From Clostridium cadaveris (lineage in GTDB: Bacteria; Bacillota; Clostridia; Clostridiales; Clostridiaceae), in contig NZ_CP076620.1 in NCBI RefSeq assembly GCF_020911725.1, positions 748,501-812,500 on the forward strand: DNA of 64,000 bases, in the 5' to 3' direction. Of the stretch, positions 9,446 through 18,552 are shown piece after piece (position 1 is the stretch's first letter; the number at the start of each line of letters is the position of its first letter). The position numbers and the translations under genes were made by a program. The notes under the pieces were generated by a model. It worked only from the letters and a program-made list of their open reading frames with translations, was not told the DNA's origin and ran no database searches.

Positions 9446-9500
9446 AACAAAACAGCCTCCCATGATATTTATATTTTATCATAGAAAGCTGTTAGTATTC
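8459..9500 (-). mobile_element. Remnant of second IS256-family element
   Basis: It consists of the truncated transposase plus its 5' non-coding end. The outer end probably lies near 9488-9510 (on the minus strand GTGAAAAAAAGTCTGTAAAT), where the adjacent regulator gene's stop is created. The 3' third of the element is missing. Confidence 0.6.
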
Positions 9501-9505
9501 GTAAT

Positions 9506-10987
9506 TTACAGACTTTTTTTCACAGGCTCATCTACATTCCTAAATAATTCTAAAGTTTGTATTTTTTCTTTTTCTATAGTATTTAAAAGATTAGTTAACT
9601 TATTTAAATCATACTCTACTCCTAAATAAGTAAATCTAAAAATATGACTTGAGATGCCATTTAAAAAATGATCATTAATATTGGTTATTATTAAGTCGTA
9701 GTTATGTGAATTTTTCTCGGAAAAAACTTCAGCTTTTGCATTAAATCTCTTTGTTAATAAATTATTGAAGTCCTTAAGCAGAATTTTTAATGCTAAATTT
9801 TCTGTTTTGGATAATACGCCAATTTTTATAGTATATTTACTTTCTTCATCTATATATGATAAATTTAAAACTATTAAAAATTTGAAGTATTCAAAATCTA
9901 AATTATCTAGCTTAAAAATTAATTGGATATCTTTAAATAACGTATCTATAAAGTAATTTTTAAAAAAGCTTAAATGTGTGTTCAAATAAAAATCTCTAGT
10001 ATTTTGATCAATAGAATAGAATATACCCTTAAAATAAAATTGCTTATTACAATAAGCTAAGATATTACTTTTAATATATTTATCAAATTTGAAATTATCA
10101 TTTAAAAATAGAGACTTCATTTTTAGCAAGATAAAATTATATATATTGAAAGGAACTGTTTTATCTATTATGTTTTCTAATGATAAAATTCCAAAACTTT
10201 TAAGAAAACAAGTTGTAGAATAAGCTAAATACTTTTTGTGAATTGGAAATTCTGAATAAAATGATTCTAAATTATTAAAAAGCATATCATTCTTAAAACT
10301 ATCAAGGTTTGATAAAGAAAATTTATCTGAAAAACCTTCTTTAGTAAATTTCTTTTTATGTTTCATAATAACTTTTGACCAAATATATATGCTTAATTTT
10401 TGTGAGAAATTAAATTCTATCGAAGTTAAATTTTTTAAAAACTTAATAAGAGTTTCATCACTTAGATCAGTTTCAATCTGTGTGTTTAAACTAATATTTC
10501 TAAAAAAATAATAATAAAAATATGAAATTTGAAGCGGAGAACCTTTTATTTCAAATTTTTTAATTGCTAATTCAAAGGGATTTAATAACTCATTACATTC
10601 TCTAATTTTTCTGTTGAGAGTTGATAAACTTATATTTAAGTGATGGCATAATTTAATGCTATTTAAATTTTCATAGTAATAAAGAGTATGTAATAATTTG
10701 TATTTTAATGAATTTTCTATGTATATGGAAATAAAGTTATCTAAACTAATGTCAGTGTGATATTTCAAGAATATAGTTTCTTTGTTTATTTGTATATTAA
10801 CCTGATTATTATAATAAGTAGAAAACATTATATTAATATTTTTTATGTAAAGTTTTAATGTTGGAAAAGAAATATGTAATTCATTACAAAGATTATATTT
10901 TGAAAATTTACCATTATTGATATAAAGTTTTTTTAAAATTTCAATTTCAATTTTTTCTGATGGTTCTAATAAATTTTCTTTAAACAT
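9506..10987 (-). CDS. Mga/AtxA-family transcriptional regulator, 3' end altered by IS
   Basis: 493 aa, near the usual length. The N-terminus carries two winged-helix domains: an HTH near residues 15-60 (KYNLCNELHISFPTLKLYIK) and an Mga-type HTH at ~105-140 (SIKLCHHLNISLSTLNRKIREC). The central region is hydrophobic and Lys/Asn/Phe-rich, as in PRD-like domains of this family, and the C-terminus is EIIB-like. The last codons (EPVKKSL and TAA) lie in sequence that looks like the IS terminal repeat, so a few native residues may be missing. Such regulators often control surface-protein or sugar genes; it is transcribed divergently from the ABC importer. Target unknown. Confidence 0.75.
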   Translation of the reverse strand: MFKENLLEPSEKIEIEILKKLYINNGKFSKYNLCNELHISFPTLKLYIKNINIMFSTYYNNQVNIQINKETIFLKYHTDISLDNFISIYIENSLKYKLLHTLYYYENLNSIKLCHHLNISLSTLNRKIRECNELLNPFELAIKKFEIKGSPLQISYFYYYFFRNISLNTQIETDLSDETLIKFLKNLTSIEFNFSQKLSIYIWSKVIMKHKKKFTKEGFSDKFSLSNLDSFKNDMLFNNLESFYSEFPIHKKYLAYSTTCFLKSFGILSLENIIDKTVPFNIYNFILLKMKSLFLNDNFKFDKYIKSNILAYCNKQFYFKGIFYSIDQNTRDFYLNTHLSFFKNYFIDTLFKDIQLIFKLDNLDFEYFKFLIVLNLSYIDEESKYTIKIGVLSKTENLALKILLKDFNNLLTKRFNAKAEVFSEKNSHNYDLIITNINDHFLNGISSHIFRFTYLGVEYDLNKLTNLLNTIEKEKIQTLELFRNVDEPVKKSL

Positions 10988-11297
10988 AGTAGTCTCCCTG
11001 TGTGTTTTAAAACCGATATAGTTTTATTTTAAAATTTAGACTTAATAAAATATTTTGTAAAAGTTAATATTTAATTCAGATTTATTATCTTATAATTGAC
11101 AATGTTTTTCAAGTACATTTATTTTATATCAACGTAAAGATAGCATTATAAAAGAAATTCTTGAATTTTATTGTTTATAGCAAAAAACTAATTGTGAAGA
11201 AAAGTGAAATTAAACTTAAAACTATTGATTGAAATTTTTAAATATATATAATTTTAGTGTAGTTAGTTATAACTAATGTATTGAAAGGGGGAAAATT
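10988..11297. promoter_or_regulatory. Divergent intergenic region, Mga-like gene / ABC importer
   Basis: 310 bp, over 75 % A+T, with no coding frame. It contains TATAAT (11091-11096) directly joined to TTGACA (11096-11101), but no consensus partner at 17 bp for either on the plus strand, so the exact promoters cannot be set. The importer's first gene has RBS GAAAGGGGG at 11282-11290. No clear operator dyad is visible. Confidence 0.45.
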
Positions 11298-12935
11298 ATG
11301 AAGCTTAAAAACTTTGTAAGCTTATTTTGTACTGGTTTACTAGCTGTAGGCATTTTTTCTGGGTGTGCTAACGGAGGAAAAACTACAACTAATTCAAATC
11401 AGGACAAATCAGAAATTAAAGATGAACTTATAATAAGTATGGGAACTCGTCCATATGGAGAGTTTGATCCTAGAAAAAGATGGGGTATTATGAGTGAATC
11501 TCAAATTATTCACAGCACATTGTTAAAGAAGACATCAGATTTAAAAATTGTTGGAGATTATGCGAAAGAATATCAAGTAAGTGATGATGGTTTAACTTGG
11601 ACATTTCATTTAAACGATAATTTTAAGTTTTCAAATGGAGAAGATGTTACTCCGGAAGATGTTAAATTTACATACGAGATGTTGAAAAAAGATGGTATTA
11701 ACTGGGATCTTAGTTTCCTTGAAAAAATTGAGATTCAAGATGATAAAACAATTATTTTTCATCTTTCAGAGCCACGCTCCACTTTTTTTGCTCAATTAAC
11801 TGAAATCGTAATTCTGCCTAAAGACCATTATGATGATAATTACTCTGAAAATCCTATTGGTTCTGGACCTTATAAACTGGTACAGTGGGATAAAGATCAG
11901 CAGGCAATTTTTGAAGTGAATCCTTATTATCATGGAAAGAAACCTCACTTTAAAAAGTTTACATTACTATTCCTTGATGAAAATGCCGCACTTGCTGCAG
12001 CAAAAAATGGAACAGTAGATATGATTTATGCTTTGCCAGAATTTGCAGATACGAAGATAGATGGGTTTAAGTTATTTTCTCATGAAAGCAATGACGTTAG
12101 AGGGATATCTATGCCTACACAGAAAAGTGGATACGGGAAAACACCTCAAGGTTATCCAATTGGAAATGATGTTACTTCTGATATCGCAATTAGAAAAGCA
12201 ATGTATATAGGTTTTGATAGGCAGAAAATCGTCGATACTGTTTTAAATGGACATGGTAAAAAAGCTTATTCTTTAGTTGATAAAATGCCTTGGTGGAATG
12301 AAGAAACAGCTATTGAAGACAATCGAATTGAAGAAGCAAAAGAAATATTAGAAAAAGCTGGATGGGTAGATACTGACAAAGATGGTATTCGTGAAAAGGA
12401 TGGTTTAAAGGCTTCATTCAAGCTATATCATTCATCTGCTGATGCTGTTAGAACAAATATTGCAATTGTAGTAGCAGAGCAAGCAAAAAAACTTGGTATA
12501 GATATACAATTAGTGGGAAGTAACTGGGATGAAATGAAAACATTAATGCATTCAAATCCAACTCTTTTTGGAGGGGGAAGACATCATCCACATCAGTTTT
12601 ATACTATGCATGACCCAAAAGGTGCTGGTATTTCCTACAATAATATTGTTTATTACAATAATCCAGTTGTGACAGAATACATGGAAAAAGCTTTGCATTC
12701 CAATACAATGGAAGAAGCAAATAAGTATTGGAAACTTGCACAATGGAATGGAGAAACTGGTGCTAGTGGATTAGGAGATGTTCCATTTGTGTGGTTAATT
12801 CGTTTGGATCACATTTATTTAGGAGATAGTAGAATAAATGTTGGGAAACAACCAGTTCATGCACATGGGCATGAATGGGCACTTTTAGCTAATATTGCAG
12901 AATGGACATGGGATGCAGATGCTACTGTAAAATAA
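11298..12935 (+). CDS. ABC importer substrate-binding lipoprotein, peptide/nickel family (SBP_bac_5)
   Basis: 545 aa. The lipoprotein signal peptide has lipobox FSGC (Cys ~25) and is followed by a flexible Ser/Asn linker. Family landmarks include TWTFHLNDNFKFSNGEDVTPEDVKF split over the N-lobe, GSGPYKL, and the C-terminal WLIRLDHIYLG. A His-rich stretch RHHPHQFYTMHD (~res 430) and HAHGHEW near the C-terminus suggest metal or metal-chelate binding (NikA-like), but di/oligopeptides are equally possible. It is the first gene of a five-gene operon with two permeases and two ATPases. A hairpin after it probably keeps the binding protein in excess over the membrane parts. Confidence 0.85.
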   Translation: MKLKNFVSLFCTGLLAVGIFSGCANGGKTTTNSNQDKSEIKDELIISMGTRPYGEFDPRKRWGIMSESQIIHSTLLKKTSDLKIVGDYAKEYQVSDDGLTWTFHLNDNFKFSNGEDVTPEDVKFTYEMLKKDGINWDLSFLEKIEIQDDKTIIFHLSEPRSTFFAQLTEIVILPKDHYDDNYSENPIGSGPYKLVQWDKDQQAIFEVNPYYHGKKPHFKKFTLLFLDENAALAAAKNGTVDMIYALPEFADTKIDGFKLFSHESNDVRGISMPTQKSGYGKTPQGYPIGNDVTSDIAIRKAMYIGFDRQKIVDTVLNGHGKKAYSLVDKMPWWNEETAIEDNRIEEAKEILEKAGWVDTDKDGIREKDGLKASFKLYHSSADAVRTNIAIVVAEQAKKLGIDIQLVGSNWDEMKTLMHSNPTLFGGGRHHPHQFYTMHDPKGAGISYNNIVYYNNPVVTEYMEKALHSNTMEEANKYWKLAQWNGETGASGLGDVPFVWLIRLDHIYLGDSRINVGKQPVHAHGHEWALLANIAEWTWDADATVK

Positions 12936-12944
12936 GTAAAAATT

Positions 12945-12979
12945 AAGAGTGTGGTGTGGAATTTCACTACACTCTTTTT
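12945..12979 (+). terminator. Intra-operon attenuating hairpin
   Basis: AAGAGTGTGGTG pairs with CACTACACTCTT (12 bp, one G-T) followed by T5, between the binding-protein gene and the first permease, whose RBS (AAAGGAG) begins right after. Typical partial terminator that sets stoichiometry. Confidence 0.8.
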
Positions 12980-12994
12980 AAAGGAGTGATGTAG

Positions 12995-13978
12995 GTGAAA
13001 CAATTAAAATTCCTTGGATTGAAGTTTTTAAGAGGCTGCTCTCTTCTTATTGGATTATCAATTTTAACCTTTATTATGATGTATAATTCACCAATAGATC
13101 CTATCTCTGCATATATAGGTGGAGATGTGTCAATTACCACAGAGCAGCGTGAAGCACTGGAAGAATACTGGGGGCTCAATAACCCTCCTCAGGAACAGTA
13201 TTTAACATGGCTTAAAAACTTTGCTTCTGGAGATATGGGTACATCTAAAATATACAGAAGACCAGTTTCTAATATTATTTCTGAGAAATTTACAGCCTCA
13301 TTTGTACTTATGGGTATCTCTTGGATTTTGTCTGGTGTAATAGGTTTTTGTTTAGGAATTTTAGCAGCAGTGAAAAAAGGCAAGCCTTTAGATAAAATAA
13401 TAAAATGTTTATCGTATATACAGGCATCAGTACCAACTTTTTGGCTTGGCCTTATGCTACTGATTATATTTTCAGTTTGGCTTAGATGGTTTCCTATTGG
13501 AATATCTGTACCAATTGGGGTAATGAGCAGTGAGGTTACATTATGGAATCATATACATCATATGATATTGCCTATAATAACTTTAAGTGTACTAGGGATT
13601 GCAAATGTAACGTTACATACACGAGAAAAGATGATTGATGTCTTAAATTCAGAGTATATTTTGTTTGCAAAAGCTAGAGGGGAAAGGTCATGGGAAATTA
13701 TAAAAAACCATGGAATAAGAAATGTTGCACTTCCTGCAATCACACTTCACTTTGCCTATTTTGGCGAGCTATTTGGAGGGTCGGTTTTAGCAGAACAGGT
13801 TTTTTCATATCCAGGATTAGGATCTACTTTAACCGAGGCAGGATTGAAAAGTGATCTTCCGCTTTTAATGGGCATTGTAGTAGTAAGTGCTGTTTTTGTT
13901 TTTACAGGAAACATGATAGCAGATATATTAAATGCTATTATCAATCCAAGGTTAAAGGAGGGAAATTCGCTTGATTAA
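12995..13978 (+). CDS. ABC importer permease 1 (OppB/NikB-type)
   Basis: 327 aa, starting at GTG with AAGGAG 8 bp upstream. Six membrane spans of the BPD_transp_1 fold are visible, with the first at ~10-30, then a long periplasmic-side loop (SPIDPISAYIGG) characteristic of OppB/DppB/NikB. The EAA-type coupling loop is ILFAKARGERSWEIIKNHGIRN. It heterodimerises with the next gene's product to form the channel. The last 8 bases overlap the next gene's TTG start, implying coupled translation. Confidence 0.9.
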   Translation: MKQLKFLGLKFLRGCSLLIGLSILTFIMMYNSPIDPISAYIGGDVSITTEQREALEEYWGLNNPPQEQYLTWLKNFASGDMGTSKIYRRPVSNIISEKFTASFVLMGISWILSGVIGFCLGILAAVKKGKPLDKIIKCLSYIQASVPTFWLGLMLLIIFSVWLRWFPIGISVPIGVMSSEVTLWNHIHHMILPIITLSVLGIANVTLHTREKMIDVLNSEYILFAKARGERSWEIIKNHGIRNVALPAITLHFAYFGELFGGSVLAEQVFSYPGLGSTLTEAGLKSDLPLLMGIVVVSAVFVFTGNMIADILNAIINPRLKEGNSLD

Positions 13979-14798
13979 AAAACATAATGCAAGAAGCAAG
14001 CTTGTTTTCTCGCTTCTTTTATCAATTGGGATTATTTTGATAGCATTAATACTTAGTTATCTGCTAAGTGATAATAATTTAGTTACTAATTTTGCTCAAA
14101 AAAGCCTTCCGCCTTCATGGAACCACATTTTTGGTACAGATTGGCTTGGAAGAGATATGTTTACAAGAACATTAAAGGGGTTAAGGTTATCTTTGGTTGT
14201 AGGATTTATTGGAGCTTTTGTAGGTGCTTGCATTGCAAGTATTTTAGGAATTGTGGCAGCAACTTTTGGTAAGAAAGCAGATGCAGTAATTTCATGGTTT
14301 GTAGATATGTTTATTGGTATGCCTCATTTAGTTTTTATTATATTGATTTCTTTCATGGTAGGTGGCGGAGTAAAAGGCGTTATATTAGGAGTTGGGTTAA
14401 CTCATTGGCCATCACTTACTAGAATTATTCGTAATGAAGTCATGAGTATTAAAAACAGTGAGTATATTAAACTCTCAAGAAACCTTGGAAAGTCTAAGAC
14501 ATTTATTGTATTTCAGCATATTTTACCGCATATATTACCTCAAATTATGGTTGGTTTTTTACTATTATTTCCTCATGCAATTCTTCATGAAGCTGCTATT
14601 ACATTTTTGGGATTTGGACTTTCAGTTCAAACTCCTTCCATTGGTTTAATACTATCAGAGGCAGTAAAGCATATTTCTGTGGGAGATTGGTGGTTAGCGG
14701 TATTTCCAGGGCTGATGCTTATTTTAGTTGTTGAAAGCTTTGACAGCATAGGTGAACAGTTTAGAATACTTATTAATCCCAACAGTGCAAATCAATAG
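13971..14798 (+). CDS. ABC importer permease 2 (OppC/NikC-type)
   Basis: 275 aa, with TTG start 13971 supported by AAGGAGGG 8 bp upstream. An N-terminal span is followed by the family signature HIFGTDWLGRDMFTR, then five further spans; the coupling loop is EYIKLSRNLGKSKTFIVFQHILP. It pairs with the OppB/NikB-type permease upstream. The length is typical of NikC (~275) and shorter than OppC (~300), weakly favouring the nickel/short-peptide branch. Confidence 0.9.
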   Translation: MIKKHNARSKLVFSLLLSIGIILIALILSYLLSDNNLVTNFAQKSLPPSWNHIFGTDWLGRDMFTRTLKGLRLSLVVGFIGAFVGACIASILGIVAATFGKKADAVISWFVDMFIGMPHLVFIILISFMVGGGVKGVILGVGLTHWPSLTRIIRNEVMSIKNSEYIKLSRNLGKSKTFIVFQHILPHILPQIMVGFLLLFPHAILHEAAITFLGFGLSVQTPSIGLILSEAVKHISVGDWWLAVFPGLMLILVVESFDSIGEQFRILINPNSANQ

Positions 14799-14808
14799 GA
14801 GGGGTAAC

Positions 14809-15621
14809 ATGAAGTATAATAAATGTGTTTTATTTGTAGAAAATTTATCTGTATCTTTTTCTCAATATGTAAAAGGTTTGAAACAAAAAATGATTACGCC
14901 TATTAGTTCGCTTAGTATTCAGCTTAATGCAGGAGAAGTGCATGCGATTATAGGGGCTAGTGGGTCAGGTAAAAGTCTTCTTGCTCACGCTGTATTAGGA
15001 ATATTACCATATAACGCAATTTGTACTGGATGTATGACATATATGGGAGAACCTTTAACTGAAAAAAGAAAAGAGCAATTAAGAGGCAAAGAAATTGCTT
15101 TTATTCCTCAGTCAGTAAACTATTTAGACCCTCTTATGAAGGTAGGTAAACAGATTAAAATTGGATTGCCAAAGCAAAGTGCTGGGAAAATAGAAAGGCA
15201 GTTGTTAGAGAAATATGGACTGAAACAAAAGGATAGGGAACGATATCCTTTTGAACTTTCTGGAGGAATGTTGAGACGTATTTTATTTGCTACTAGCGTA
15301 AGAGAAGGAATTAAACTTGTAATTGCTGATGAGCCTACACCAGGTATTCATCCAGAGGCTTTAAGTGCTATATTAAATCAACTTAGAACTTTTGCGGATG
15401 ACGGAGCTGCGGTAATGCTTATTACACATGATATTGTATCTGCATTATCAATTAGTGATAGAGTAACTGTACTACAAGATGGACGGGCAATTGAAACCGT
15501 AAATGCTGATTGCTTTGATGGGTATGGAGAAAAGCTTTCTCATCCATATACCAAAGCTCTTTGGAATTGTTTACCTACCAATGACTTTATTCGAAGCAAG
15601 GAGGTGAACAAATGTCTTTAG
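14809..15621 (+). CDS. ABC importer ATPase 1 (DppD/NikD-type)
   Basis: ATG 14809 has AGGAGGGG upstream; longer in-frame extensions lack an RBS. Walker A is GASGSGKSL, Q-loop region FIPQSVNY, signature LSGGMLRR, Walker B LVIADEPTPG, and switch His in LITHD. The C-terminal oligopeptide/nickel extension is short (SHPYTKALWNCLP). The signature has Met-Leu in place of the usual Gln-Arg positions, as in NikD/E branches. It powers transport with the next gene's product and overlaps it by 10 bp. Confidence 0.9.
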   Translation: MKYNKCVLFVENLSVSFSQYVKGLKQKMITPISSLSIQLNAGEVHAIIGASGSGKSLLAHAVLGILPYNAICTGCMTYMGEPLTEKRKEQLRGKEIAFIPQSVNYLDPLMKVGKQIKIGLPKQSAGKIERQLLEKYGLKQKDRERYPFELSGGMLRRILFATSVREGIKLVIADEPTPGIHPEALSAILNQLRTFADDGAAVMLITHDIVSALSISDRVTVLQDGRAIETVNADCFDGYGEKLSHPYTKALWNCLPTNDFIRSKEVNKCL

Positions 15622-16227
15622 CTGCAAAAAACTTAGGGTTTTACTATAAAAAAAAAGGAATGGTTGTTTCAAAATATAAATTTTGAATTAACAAGAGGAG
15701 AAGTTGTTGGAATTTCTGGCTATAGCGGTTGTGGAAAAAGCACATTTGCTAAAATAATGGCTAATTATTTATCACCAATTGAAGGTAAGGTAACCGTTGA
15801 TGGTCAATCGTTTATAAAAGGAAGTTGTCAACCAGTTCAAATGATTTATCAGCATCCAGAAAAGGCTCTGAATCCTAAATGGCATATGTATCGTTCACTT
15901 ACAGAAAGCTATTATCCTGATCAAAAAACGTTGGATCGTTTTGGAATAAAAGATGAATGGTATAGGAGATTTCCAGTAGAAATATCTGGAGGTGAAATGC
16001 AAAGATTTTGTATTGTAAGAGCTTTAGGACCAAATACAAAATATTTAATTGCTGATGAAATGACGACCATGTTGGATGCAGTAACTCAAGCGAAAATCTG
16101 GAAAGAACTTATGCTAATTTGCCGTGAAAGAAATATTGGACTTATGGTTATTAGCCATGAAACAGAATTGCTTGCCAAACTATGTGACCGCATCTTATCT
16201 ATAAAAGAAATGCAGTGTAACTTGTAA
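15612..16227 (+). CDS. ABC importer ATPase 2 (OppF/NikE-type), frameshift at A9 tract
   Basis: The start ATG 15612 has an excellent RBS (AAGGAGGTG) inside the previous gene. The zero frame reads MSLAAKNLGFYYKKK and hits TGA at ~15684-15686. The rest of the ATPase is in the +1 frame from the A9 run at 15648-15656 (EWLFQNINFEL onward). Removing one A gives a continuous ~205-aa protein: Walker A GYSGCGKST, signature ISGGEMQR, Walker B LIADEMTTMLD, switch His VISHET. The tract may be a mutation, a sequencing error, or a transcriptional slippage site producing some full-length protein. Short for the family because the C-terminal extension is absent. Confidence 0.8.
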
Positions 16228-16233
16228 AAAAAC

Positions 16234-16275
16234 AAAGGATAACCGAGAAATTTTATGCGGTTATCCTTTATTTTG
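16234..16275. terminator. Bidirectional terminator between convergent operons
   Basis: Perfect 12-bp stem AAAGGATAACCG/CGGTTATCCTTT, with A-run before and T-run after. It includes the stop codon of the convergent histidine kinase gene. Confidence 0.9.
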
Positions 16276-17316
16276 TATAGGAAATATAATTGAAACAATA
16301 AAATTATCATCAAGAATCTCAGAAAAAAAATCTCCATCATGTATCTTCATGATTTTTTTACAATTTTGTAAGCCTATTCCGGTGCTTTTGTTTTTATTAA
16401 AAGTTAATCCAATTTTATTTTTTACATAAATTTTAAGAGTGTCTTTGGTTAATTCACCATTAATAAAAATGGGGTGAGTAGTATCAGCGTACCTCACAAT
16501 ATTTGTAAAGACATTGTCAAATAATCGTTCCATCATTCGTATATCATATACCATAGAATAGTGACATTTAGGAAGCTCAGAATGAATAGAATATCCATTT
16601 TGTTTCAAAATATCTGTGCATTTATGAATGATATTTGATAGACTTCGATATGAATTGCATCGAAGCAGTTCAATTTCACAATTCTCTTTTTCAGTAAGAT
16701 AAAAATGTTCAAAAGCTGTATTAATTAGATATTCAAGTTGTTTTGCACGATCTAAGCAATGTATCAAATATTTTTTACGTTTCTTTTTATCTTGAAAATC
16801 TTCATCTTGCAAAATTTCTAAATAACCAGTTAAAGTAGTGAGAGGAGTACGTAAATCATGAGATATAGAAGTTAATAATTTCTGCTCCTTTTCGATTTGA
16901 ATTTTTTGATTTTCTTTGTCAATACTCACTGATTTTCTTAATTCGTCAATATGGGTTGCTAAATGAGATAATTCATTATTTCCTCTTATTTCTGTTTGAT
17001 TTGTATAGTTGCCACCTTTTATCAAATGAATCATATCTATTAGATAGGCAATATACTTTTGCTGTTTTAATAAAAAACGAATCATAAGTATGACGTAAAT
17101 GCAAAAACAAAATAATAAATCCGAAAAAAATAAAAAGTCTTTATAGACATGGAGTGTATTTGGACTAACTTCAGTTTTGGCAAAATAGTCAATGATTGAG
17201 CTACCAATTAAATATATTGAGATAAATAAACCCAATAAACATAATGCATACTTAATTGTTTTATATATAAACTGAGGAATAAGTCCGTAAGGAGTAGGCT
17301 TAGACATAAATAGCAT
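16261..17316 (-). CDS. Sensor histidine kinase of two-component system
   Basis: ~351 aa. Two membrane spans (about 22-45 and 58-78) enclose only a short outside loop, followed by HAMP, HisKA with the H-box SISHDLRTPLTTL and a HATPase_c domain (N box NIVRYA, G1 KSTGIGLQNC). The start ATG 17316 lies within the end of the response-regulator gene (GGGGGAAAGG upstream); ATG 17307 is an alternative. The small sensor loop suggests membrane-proximal sensing. It converges on the peptide/nickel-type importer, but no shared promoter links them. Confidence 0.85.
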   Translation of the reverse strand: MLFMSKPTPYGLIPQFIYKTIKYALCLLGLFISIYLIGSSIIDYFAKTEVSPNTLHVYKDFLFFSDLLFCFCIYVILMIRFLLKQQKYIAYLIDMIHLIKGGNYTNQTEIRGNNELSHLATHIDELRKSVSIDKENQKIQIEKEQKLLTSISHDLRTPLTTLTGYLEILQDEDFQDKKKRKKYLIHCLDRAKQLEYLINTAFEHFYLTEKENCEIELLRCNSYRSLSNIIHKCTDILKQNGYSIHSELPKCHYSMVYDIRMMERLFDNVFTNIVRYADTTHPIFINGELTKDTLKIYVKNKIGLTFNKNKSTGIGLQNCKKIMKIHDGDFFSEILDDNFIVSIIFPIQNKG

Positions 17317-17995
17317 ATCCTTTCCCCCATACTGTGTGTATATATTCTACCTCTTTATCAAAAGCACTTATTTTTCTTCGTAGATTTTTGATATGTACAA
17401 TTACATTGTTATTTGAAGAAATTGTGAAAGTTTCACCCCAAATTTTCTTATAAATCATTTCTGTATTTAAGGACACTCCTTTTTGATTTATAAGAAGGAT
17501 TAAAATTCGGTATTCGATATCTGTCAAATCGAGTTGATATCCGTGTATAGAAATAATTCCTGTCAACTGATTATATTTGAGATTTGCTATTTGTATTATA
17601 GAATCTTTTTGTTTTAAATTGTATTGAGTACATCTTCTTATTAAGGAATCAATTCTAGCTAGTAGTTCTTTAGCAGAAAAAGGTTTAACCATGTAGTCAT
17701 CTGCTCCACATTCCAATCCTTCTAATTTGTCATTTTCTTGTACCTTTGCGGTTAGAAATAAAATAGGGAAATAATGCTTAGTTCTAATGGATTTACATAA
17801 ATAAAAACCATCTTTTCCAGGCATCATTACGTCTAAAATTGCAGCGGAAATCTCATTTTGCTCTACGATATTCATTGCATGGTCAGCATTTGTAGCTGTT
17901 ATAACATGATACCCTTTTTTATTTAGATGATATGAAATAATATCTAAAATTTCTTCGTTATCATCAACAACTAAAATAGTATTTATAATAAGCAC
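17300..17995 (-). CDS. OmpR/PhoB-family response regulator
   Basis: ~231 aa with receiver domain: acidic pair VVDDNEE, phospho-acceptor Asp in AAILDVMMPG, Lys in VKPFSAKELL. The C-terminal winged helix ends NNNVIVHIKNLRRKISAF..VWGKGYAIYV. The start is uncertain: GTG 17995 overlaps what looks like the ribosome-binding sequence GAGGTG, so initiation may be at a non-standard codon a few residues in. It overlaps the kinase gene by 17 bp. A near-perfect 22-bp palindrome lies ~50 bp upstream. Confidence 0.85.
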   Translation of the reverse strand: MLIINTILVVDDNEEILDIISYHLNKKGYHVITATNADHAMNIVEQNEISAAILDVMMPGKDGFYLCKSIRTKHYFPILFLTAKVQENDKLEGLECGADDYMVKPFSAKELLARIDSLIRRCTQYNLKQKDSIIQIANLKYNQLTGIISIHGYQLDLTDIEYRILILLINQKGVSLNTEMIYKKIWGETFTISSNNNVIVHIKNLRRKISAFDKEVEYIHTVWGKGYAIYV

Positions 17996-18044
17996 CTCAT
18001 TTAAAAATTTATTTTTTCATATAAAGTAAATTAATTGTAGGATA

Positions 18045-18066
18045 TTAGTTAGTTCGGACTAACTAA
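18045..18066. promoter_or_regulatory. 22-bp near-perfect palindrome upstream of response regulator
   Basis: TTAGTTAG and CTAACTAA flank TTCGGA; 20 of 22 positions are symmetric. It lies ~50 bp before the regulator gene. Dyads like this are typical TetR-type operators rather than OmpR-type direct repeats, yet no TetR gene is nearby. Confidence 0.6.
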
Positions 18067-18212
18067 ATTATATTATATTGATTATTTTGTTGCAATAAAC
18101 AGATTAAAATTTCATGATATTTTGTATAAATTATATTTAAGATAAAAATAAAATTAAAGTGTTTTATATTATAGTATAATAAAATAAGTATAATTGGGGG
18201 TTAAGATATAAT

Positions 18213-18479
18213 ATGGAAAATAAGAAGTTTAAAGAAATTTTTTCATCAATAATAATGGTACTAATAGTTATATGGTTCATACTTAGATTTATTTTAAAAA
18301 ATTCATTAAGTGAATTTGTAAGTTCTATTGCTATGACGATGATAGGAATTAGTTACTTTATGACTTACATAGAGTCATATAGAAAAACAAAAAATAAATC
18401 TGATGGAGTATTTATGCTAATCAGTTTTATTATAATTATCTCGGGTAGTATATTGATAGTCGGATTTTTTGTTAAGTAA
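18213..18479 (+). CDS. Small membrane protein, 88 aa
   Basis: ATG 18213 follows a G-rich RBS (TTGGGGG). Three hydrophobic segments (about 12-30, 36-54, 64-85) with basic connecting loops (ESYRKTKNKSDG) suggest a polytopic membrane protein. A tight terminator follows, so it is probably monocistronic. I do not recognise the family; size and topology resemble small YvlD/DUF-type inner-membrane proteins, with no functional motif. Confidence 0.6.
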   Translation: MENKKFKEIFSSIIMVLIVIWFILRFILKNSLSEFVSSIAMTMIGISYFMTYIESYRKTKNKSDGVFMLISFIIIISGSILIVGFFVK

Positions 18480-18482
18480 AAA

Positions 18483-18512
18483 CAGTTAATTATTAAACAT
18501 TAACTGCTTTTA
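18483..18512 (+). terminator. Terminator after small membrane gene
   Basis: CAGTTAAT/ATTAACTG 8-bp stem with 8-nt loop, followed by CTTTTACT. Confidence 0.65.
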
Positions 18513-18552
18513 CTATTATAGATTCAATAAAAATACAATATGATTCTGTATA

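Noticed and set aside
11091-11101. TATAAT-TTGACA as a promoter
   Set aside because: Elements are fused rather than spaced and neither has a partner at the right distance.
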